A stretch of DNA of 64,000 bases from contig OX392532.1 of NCBI GenBank assembly GCA_947623455.1, forward strand, positions 22,976,792 through 23,040,791, read 5' to 3'. The translations under genes were made by a program, and so were the position numbers. Source of the DNA: Mimachlamys varia (Eukaryota; Mollusca; Bivalvia; Pectinida; Pectinidae). Shown here one piece after another: positions 58,605 to 64,000 of this stretch. Numbering within the stretch: the stretch's first letter is position 1; the number at the start of each line of letters is the position of its first letter. Below the pieces are notes generated by a model. The model was not told the DNA's origin. It ran no database searches and saw nothing but the letters and a program-made list of their open reading frames with translations.

Positions 58605-60022
58605 ATAATTATGATGATATACCAACTGATTAAATAAATTCATTTACATGTCTATCATTTGTAAATAATACACTAAAAAACACTTTACATATGTTTTAAC
58701 ATGATGATGGCTTTGAAGCTGTAATGGAACAAAAAATCATGCTTTGAATGCGAGAAACTTCCTATCAATATTACTGCTGTCTGTATGCTGTAAACACGTG
58801 TTCAAAATCAAATTTCAATGAATATCCTCGTTCATTGATCTTTTTGGCAATGTTATTGTCTACATAATGCTACCAATTTCACCCAAAATGCTGAAATTTC
58901 TTTCAATTTTTATCCTAGTTGTGATACCCAAAATACATGTAGTTAGAAATGTTCATGCAGTATCTAATAGAAATTCAGTTCCATTGTGCCGTTTGGCCGC
59001 ATCCTCATGCCTAGGGCTGCTATGAAAAGTACAGGTTTTTTTCATTCTTAAATTTATAATAAATAAGCATTTATTTGTCAGCATTCGTTTTAACCATACC
59101 TTATAATAATAACATGAGTCCCCCAGACAAACAGAATAGCTGCCATTCAAGTTTTACCAAGCAATTCATTCAACAAAACAGAGTACAAAATTCAGACGTC
59201 ATATTCATGCTTTCAAAGATTCCAGAAGTTACGGGTTATCGCCCCTAGCTGTCTGTCACCGAAGCGCTTAACAATATTGTAACCAATACAAGCGCCGATA
59301 GGATGTACCGCTTCAGCTTGAGCTTACCTACAAAATGTGTATCGTAGTGTAATAGACAGGACCGTTAGAGCTATGTTTAATTGCACGGTCACAATAAGAA
59401 AATATCTGGTAAGGAGTATTTATACATTGAACGGTATTATATTTATGATCACATAAGTGCACAAAAGTAAAATTTGCTTGAAATGTTAGCAGACAACACT
59501 TGCTTTCATTTCCTGTTTTATATGCGCAGTGGGTTTTGCACATATACCAGAAAGAGGACACAGACCTAACGAAAACAAGGCATCGCAAACGATACAAATC
59601 CCCTCGCGTGCTAACACATGAACTCCGACGCAAAATGAGGGGTGGGGTTATTGCCGGACATTGAAATAACATTAGTTGTATTTTGCACTGAACTGTAATA
59701 GACATGGATGGGCTTATTATCACGCATGGGCTCATTGCCTGATAAATATGGTATATATTGTTATGCATTCAACAGTATCTGGTTACGCATCACACTAGCA
59801 ACTTCATTTCCTGATAGTGATTATAATTATGTGTGTATCTAAATGCATATGTAAGCATTCTCCTTTGTTCAGAAGGTTTAATTGGCAAATAGTACATGAT
59901 TATTTTCTTGGATGGAGTCCCATTCAAGAAAAATACAGAATGAAATATAGTCACATGAAGACTATAGGTGTCAAATATACTACTGCAGGGTTTGCGCTGG
60001 GTATTTTATAAATGGGGTCCTT
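58605..60022. other. Noncoding DNA
   Basis: The 146-codon minus frame at 59328-59768 has no recognisable motif and overlaps GGGTTATTGCC/GGGCTTATT sequence like that at 40094-40185. No confident gene. Confidence 0.35.
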
Positions 60023-60470
60023 TCCAGGAACTCATTCGAGGTATCCCATGCTGGACCCATATATGAAGTTTGGTCAGGATCCATTCAAAAATCAAGTCGC
60101 AAGAGCGCTGACAGATTTTCTATAAATAGTAATGCTGACCTTGACCTTGGCACCCTGAAACACGAACTTGTTCGAGGTATTCCCATGCTGGATCCATATA
60201 TGAAGTTTGGTCAGGATCCGTTAAGAAATGAAGTTGCAAGAGTGCTGACAAAGATTTTCTATAAATAGTAACAGTGACCTTGACCTTGGCACCCTGAAAC
60301 AGGAACTCATTCGAGGTATTACCATGCTGGACCCATATAAGAAGTTTGGTCAGAATCCGTTCAAAAATGAAGTCGCAAGAGCGCTGACAAAAAGTGAACA
60401 TACGTACGTACTTGCGTACTTATGTACATACGAAAGGAATGCTATATATACCCTCCCCGACTTTCAATAA
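60023..60470 (+). repeat. H: three-unit core fragment of another tandem-cored element
   Basis: CTCATTCGAGGTATYCCATG starts units at 60031, 60167 and 60306 (136-139 bp). Each has AGTTTGGTCAGGATCCRTT, and two contain TGACCTTGACCTTGGCACCC. A tail of ACGTACGTACTTGCGTACTT and TATATACCCTCCCCGACTTT follows. The 5' end is not recognisable. Confidence 0.6.
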
Positions 60471-60829
60471 TAAGTAACCCTTTTTGGCCCCACCCCTCAG
60501 CCCCTTAGAGGCCAGTCCTACCATTAGTACAATTTTGAATCCTTGGCAACTAAGGATGCTTCCTGCCAAATAATTTCCAATCAGTGGTGATATAGCTAAA
60601 TAACCCTCAGCCCCTAGGGGTCAGTCCCACTACAAGTACAATTTTGAATCCTGGGCACCTAGGGATGCTTCCTACCAAATAAGGCTGATTTCCATTAATG
60701 GTTTTGGAAAAGAAGATGCTTAAACCAATATAGCTAAATAAATGTTTTTGGCCCCACCCCTCAGCCCCCTGGGGGGTCGGTCCCAACATTAGTACAATTT
60801 TGAATCCTTCGGACCAGGTGAGCTAATAA
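60471..60829 (+). mobile_element. C2: 3' part of a C-type tandem-cored element
   Basis: Units carry GGCCCCACCCCTCAGCCCC and AGTACAATTTTGAATCCT like C1. The end GGACCAGGTGAGCTA before ATAATTAAG matches the C1 3' end. The 5' module is missing. Confidence 0.6.
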
Positions 60830-62407
60830 TTAAGCTGGTTACATTAACATGGGACGGGACGGCATAAAAATGATTAGAAATAAATAAAGGTGCGTAACTC
60901 TTTTCAAAGGGGATAAAAAGGCTACATAATTACTTCAGGATTGCAGACGACACCGTTCTTTTAAATGGGGATAACTCTTTGTAAAGAGTCGAAAGTGTAA
61001 AGCTATTTCAGGGGTACAACTCCGATTTAAACTGAGCAATTGCATTGCCGTACAATTTTTTGTTCATTTTATTTTTATATTTTAATTGAAAGTAGGTTAA
61101 CTCTCTGTAAAGTTTCGAAAATGAAATGTTTTTTAGGAAGATATTGGCTTCTCCCACAAATTAAAAAAGATACGTTGTTAACTGGGTAAATGCATAGCCA
61201 GACAAAATTATTTTCAATTTTTATATGAAATGGTAGTACCTTTCCCATCTTTTATCACACAATATCACTCTTGCCACATATGGGTGTATGGCATGATCAA
61301 GTTACAATTTATATATTAGTGCGACTTGACATGCCCACATGTTTTGAGAGGGGATATTTGTAAAAGAATTACATTTATTTCCTGGAGAAGATCTTCTCAA
61401 TAATAGAGAAAAAAAAGTTGTTAGACACACACGATCAAATTACCCATATTGTTCAATAATTCAATTGCAAGATCTAGAGTGCTCAGTAACTTGAGTAAGG
61501 TTGGGAAGTAACTTCTTTGATTTTAAATCTTGAGCATTATCTTTCTTTACATGATGACGGAGTGGGAATATATATAAGACATGCTTTACATATTGTACAT
61601 AAACACACAAATATTTATCTAAAAAAAACCATGAAAAATAAATAAAAGGTGCACAACTCTTTAGAAAGGGGTCAAAATGCTAAAAAATAGAATCAGGATC
61701 GCATAGCCAGACGACACTGTGCATTTAAAGGGGTATTACCCTTAGTAAAGAGTCGAAAATGCAAAGATATTTAAGAGGCACACCTTCGTTTGCCCAAACT
61801 GAGCAATTGCATTGGTGGACAATTTTTGTTCTATTTTTTTTTTTTGTTATTTTAAATGAAAGGGGGAAAATCTCGACACTTTACAAAGTTTTTCATGTGG
61901 AAATATATTGTCTATTCCAACAACTTTCCCATCAAATACAATATCACTCTTGCCACATGAGGGTGTATGGCATGACCAAGTTACAATTTATATATTAGTG
62001 CGACTTGACATGCCCACATGTTTTGAGAGGGGATATTTGTAAAAGAATTACATTTATTTCCTGGAGAAGATCTTCTCAAAAAAAGAGAAAAAAAAGTTGT
62101 TAGACACACACGATCAAATCACCCATATTGTTCAATAATTCAATTTCAAGATCTAGAGTGCTCAGTAACTTGAGTAAGGTTGGGAAGTAACTTCTTTGAT
62201 TTTAAATCTTGAGCATTATCTTTCTTTACATGATGACAGAGTGGGAATATATATGACATGCTTTTACATATTGTACATAAACACACAAATATTTATCTAA
62301 AACGAAAACATGAAAATTAAATAAAAGGTGCATAACTCTTTAGAAAGGGGTCAAAATGCTAAAAAATAGAATCAGGATTGCATAGCCAGACGACACTGTG
62401 CATTTAA

Positions 62408-62988
62408 CTCTTTCCGTACCGTTGTCGTATACAGACGACAAAAAAACGTGACGTCTCCTCCCCGTTGTCGTATACAGACGACAAAAAAACGTGACGTCTA
62501 ATCCCCGTTGTCGTATACAGATGACAAGCTACTTGACGTTACATACTTTTTGATTAGCTGGGTACAGCAGCCGACAGATGCGTTGACGAATAACATTTTA
62601 CACAAAATCTACTCGGTCAGTTTATTACAAACAATTTGATAGGCGTAAAGTACACATTTTCCTGTCATGCGACCCATTTAGATTGAATTTCCCGCGAGAT
62701 ACTGCGAAGTGTCATCACCAATATAAACATCATGGCGGCGAATGCTTTAGCTATACAAAGCGGTACCACATCTGACGAAAATATTGCTGCGAAAATGAAG
62801 CTATGTATGTCTTCTAACTATAGAAGAACCGAAAAAGAGCATTGGTTTACATTTACCTGCATTATTTCGGCCTAATATCCACTACGCAATCACAAAAAAG
62901 ACACACCATTTTGGCCGAAATGTCTGGGGGCGAGCCTAGTAATGACTTCTGGTACGGAATCCGGACCGGAATCACGGTAGGGGAAGAG
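62408..62988. mobile_element. P4: 581-bp TTAA element in the 675-bp array
   Basis: TTAA lies at 62404-62407 and 62989-62992. The sister unit at 63661-63670 (ATTTAAAGGG) has a single TTAA in the same context. The ends CTCTTTCCGTACCGT and (inverted) CTCTTCCCCTACCGT agree at 13 of 15 positions. Inside the left end, a 42-bp unit (GTTGTCGTATACAGACGACA...) repeats about 2.5 times and is itself an inverted repeat (TTGTCG...CGACAA). Confidence 0.8.
62732..62875 (+). CDS. 47-residue ORF inside P4, possibly vestigial
   Basis: The frame starts ATGGCGGCGAATGC in a good context (ACATCATGG) and ends TAA at 62873. It begins MAANALAIQSGTTSDENIAA. It may be the remains of the first coding part of the parent transposase. 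No family motif is visible, and chance is possible at this length. Confidence 0.2.
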   Translation: MAANALAIQSGTTSDENIAAKMKLCMSSNYRRTEKEHWFTFTCIISA

Positions 62989-64000
62989 TTAAAGGGGGAT
63001 TCATCTTAGTAAAGAGTCGAAAATGCAAAGCTATTTAAGAGGCATACCTTCGTTTCAAACTGAGCAATTGCATTGGCGGACAATTTTGTTCTATTTTTTT
63101 TTTGTTATTTTAAATGAAAGGGAGAAAATCTCGACACTTCACAAAGTTTTTCAAGCGGAAATATATTGTCTATTCCCACAACTTTCCCATCAAATACAAT
63201 ATCACTCTTGCCACATGAGGGTGTATGGCATGACCAAGTTACAATTTATATATTAGTGCGACTTGACATGCCCACATGTTTTGAGAAGGGATATTTGTAA
63301 AAGAATTACATTTATTTCCTGGAGAAAATCTTTTCAATAAAAGAGAAAAAAAAGTTGTTAGACACACACGATCAAATTACCCATATTGTTCAATAATTCA
63401 ATTGCAAGATCTAGAGTGCTCAGTAACTTGAGTAAGGTTGGGAAGTAACTTCTTTGATTTTAAATCATGAGCATTATCTTTCTTTACATGATGACGGAGT
63501 GGGAATATATATAAGACATGCTTTTACATATTGTACATAAACACACTAATATTTATCAAAAAAAAAGACATGAAAAATAAATAAAAGGTGCATAACTCTT
63601 TAGAAAGGGGTCAAATTCTAAAAAATAGAATCAGGATCGCATAGCCAGACGACACTGTGCATTTAAAGGGGGATACTCTTAGTAAAGAGTCGAAAATGCA
63701 AAGCTATTTAAGAGGCATACCTTCGTTTCAAACTGAGCAATTGCATTGGTGGACAATTTTGTTCTATTTTTTTTTTGTTATTTTAAATGAAAGGGAGAAA
63801 ATCTTGACACTTTACAAAGTTTTTCATGCAGAAATATATAGTCTATTCCCACAATTTTCCCATCAAATACAATATCACTCTTGCCACATGAGGGTGTATG
63901 GCATGACCAAGTTACAATTTATATATTAGTGCGACTTGACATGCCCACATGTTTTGAGAGGGGATATTTGTAAAAGAATTACATTTATTTCCTGGTGAAG

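Larger units (their letters stand above)
60860..64000 (+). repeat. ~675-bp tandem array, 4+ units, cut by window end
   Basis: ATCACTCTTGCCACATGAGG marks units at 61264, 61943, 63201 and 63874. Spacing is 679, 1258 (673 without P4 and one TTAA) and 673 bp. The first unit is the most diverged and the later ones nearly identical. The 77-90-residue plus frames repeated in each unit are translations of the unit. Confidence 0.9.

Noticed and set aside
59328..59768. 146-residue minus-strand frame
   Set aside because: The longest frame in the window, but Cys/Ser/Ile-rich without a recognisable domain, and it overlaps GGGCTTATT-type repeat sequence.

Overview
This is an AT-rich animal genome window, almost entirely transposable elements and tandem repeats. 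The terminal modules that begin ACAAGAGGCCC..., and their tandem cores, resemble repeats I associate with bivalve molluscs, so a bivalve is the best guess. That assignment is inference, not proof. There are no prokaryotic features, no rRNA genes and no CRISPR array. Host coding content is very small: a two-exon candidate gene on the minus strand (14534-14999), a damaged duplicate of its first coding exon (18915-19031), and one candidate exon with a 12-residue repeat (48874-49042).

Layout. 1-14.5 kb holds old unique DNA, degenerate tandem repeats, a TTAA-flanked MITE (925-1308), a foldback cluster (6123-6760), a tRNA-like sequence (8734-8804) and a dimeric palindromic element (13073-13724). 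14.5-19.1 kb holds the small gene, a 3.5-kb element (A1) and the duplicated exon. 19.1-39.6 kb is a dense nest: F1 with G inside it; a LINE remnant split by B1, which is itself split by A2; E next to A3; a Tigger/pogo-like element containing A4; then F2 and D. 40.2-50.7 kb is a roughly 440-bp tandem repeat field broken by A5, a TTAA element (P1) and C1. 50.7-54.1 kb has degenerate microsatellites and a wrecked mariner. 54.9-58.6 kb carries two related TTAA elements (P2, P3). 60.0-64.0 kb has fragments H and C2, then a roughly 675-bp tandem array with a fourth TTAA element (P4). The array runs off the window.

The main result is a shared blueprint seen in at least seven sequence families (A-G). 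Each starts with ACAA(G) and, in most families, a short hairpin. A subterminal stretch follows that is complementary to the 3' terminal hairpin. Next come a core of roughly 125-175-bp tandem units, often an ACGG- or CGCAC-rich linker, and the 3' hairpin. The element stops at CTA or ACA before an A-rich target. Three insertions can be compared with uninterrupted paralogous copies inside this same window (A5, F2, C1). All three fit insertion between two adjacent A's (T-T on the other strand) with no target duplication. This matches non-autonomous Helentron-type rolling-circle elements (HINE-like, probably including the bivalve 'pearl' elements). No Rep/helicase gene is present to prove it. Each A and B core unit also carries TGACCTTGA...TCAAGGTCA, a perfect extended nuclear-receptor half-site in two orientations, so these elements spread dozens of potential receptor sites.

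Internal empty sites likewise establish the Tigger-like insertion (TA) and two TTAA insertions (P1, P4). The window therefore works as a small record of nested transposition.
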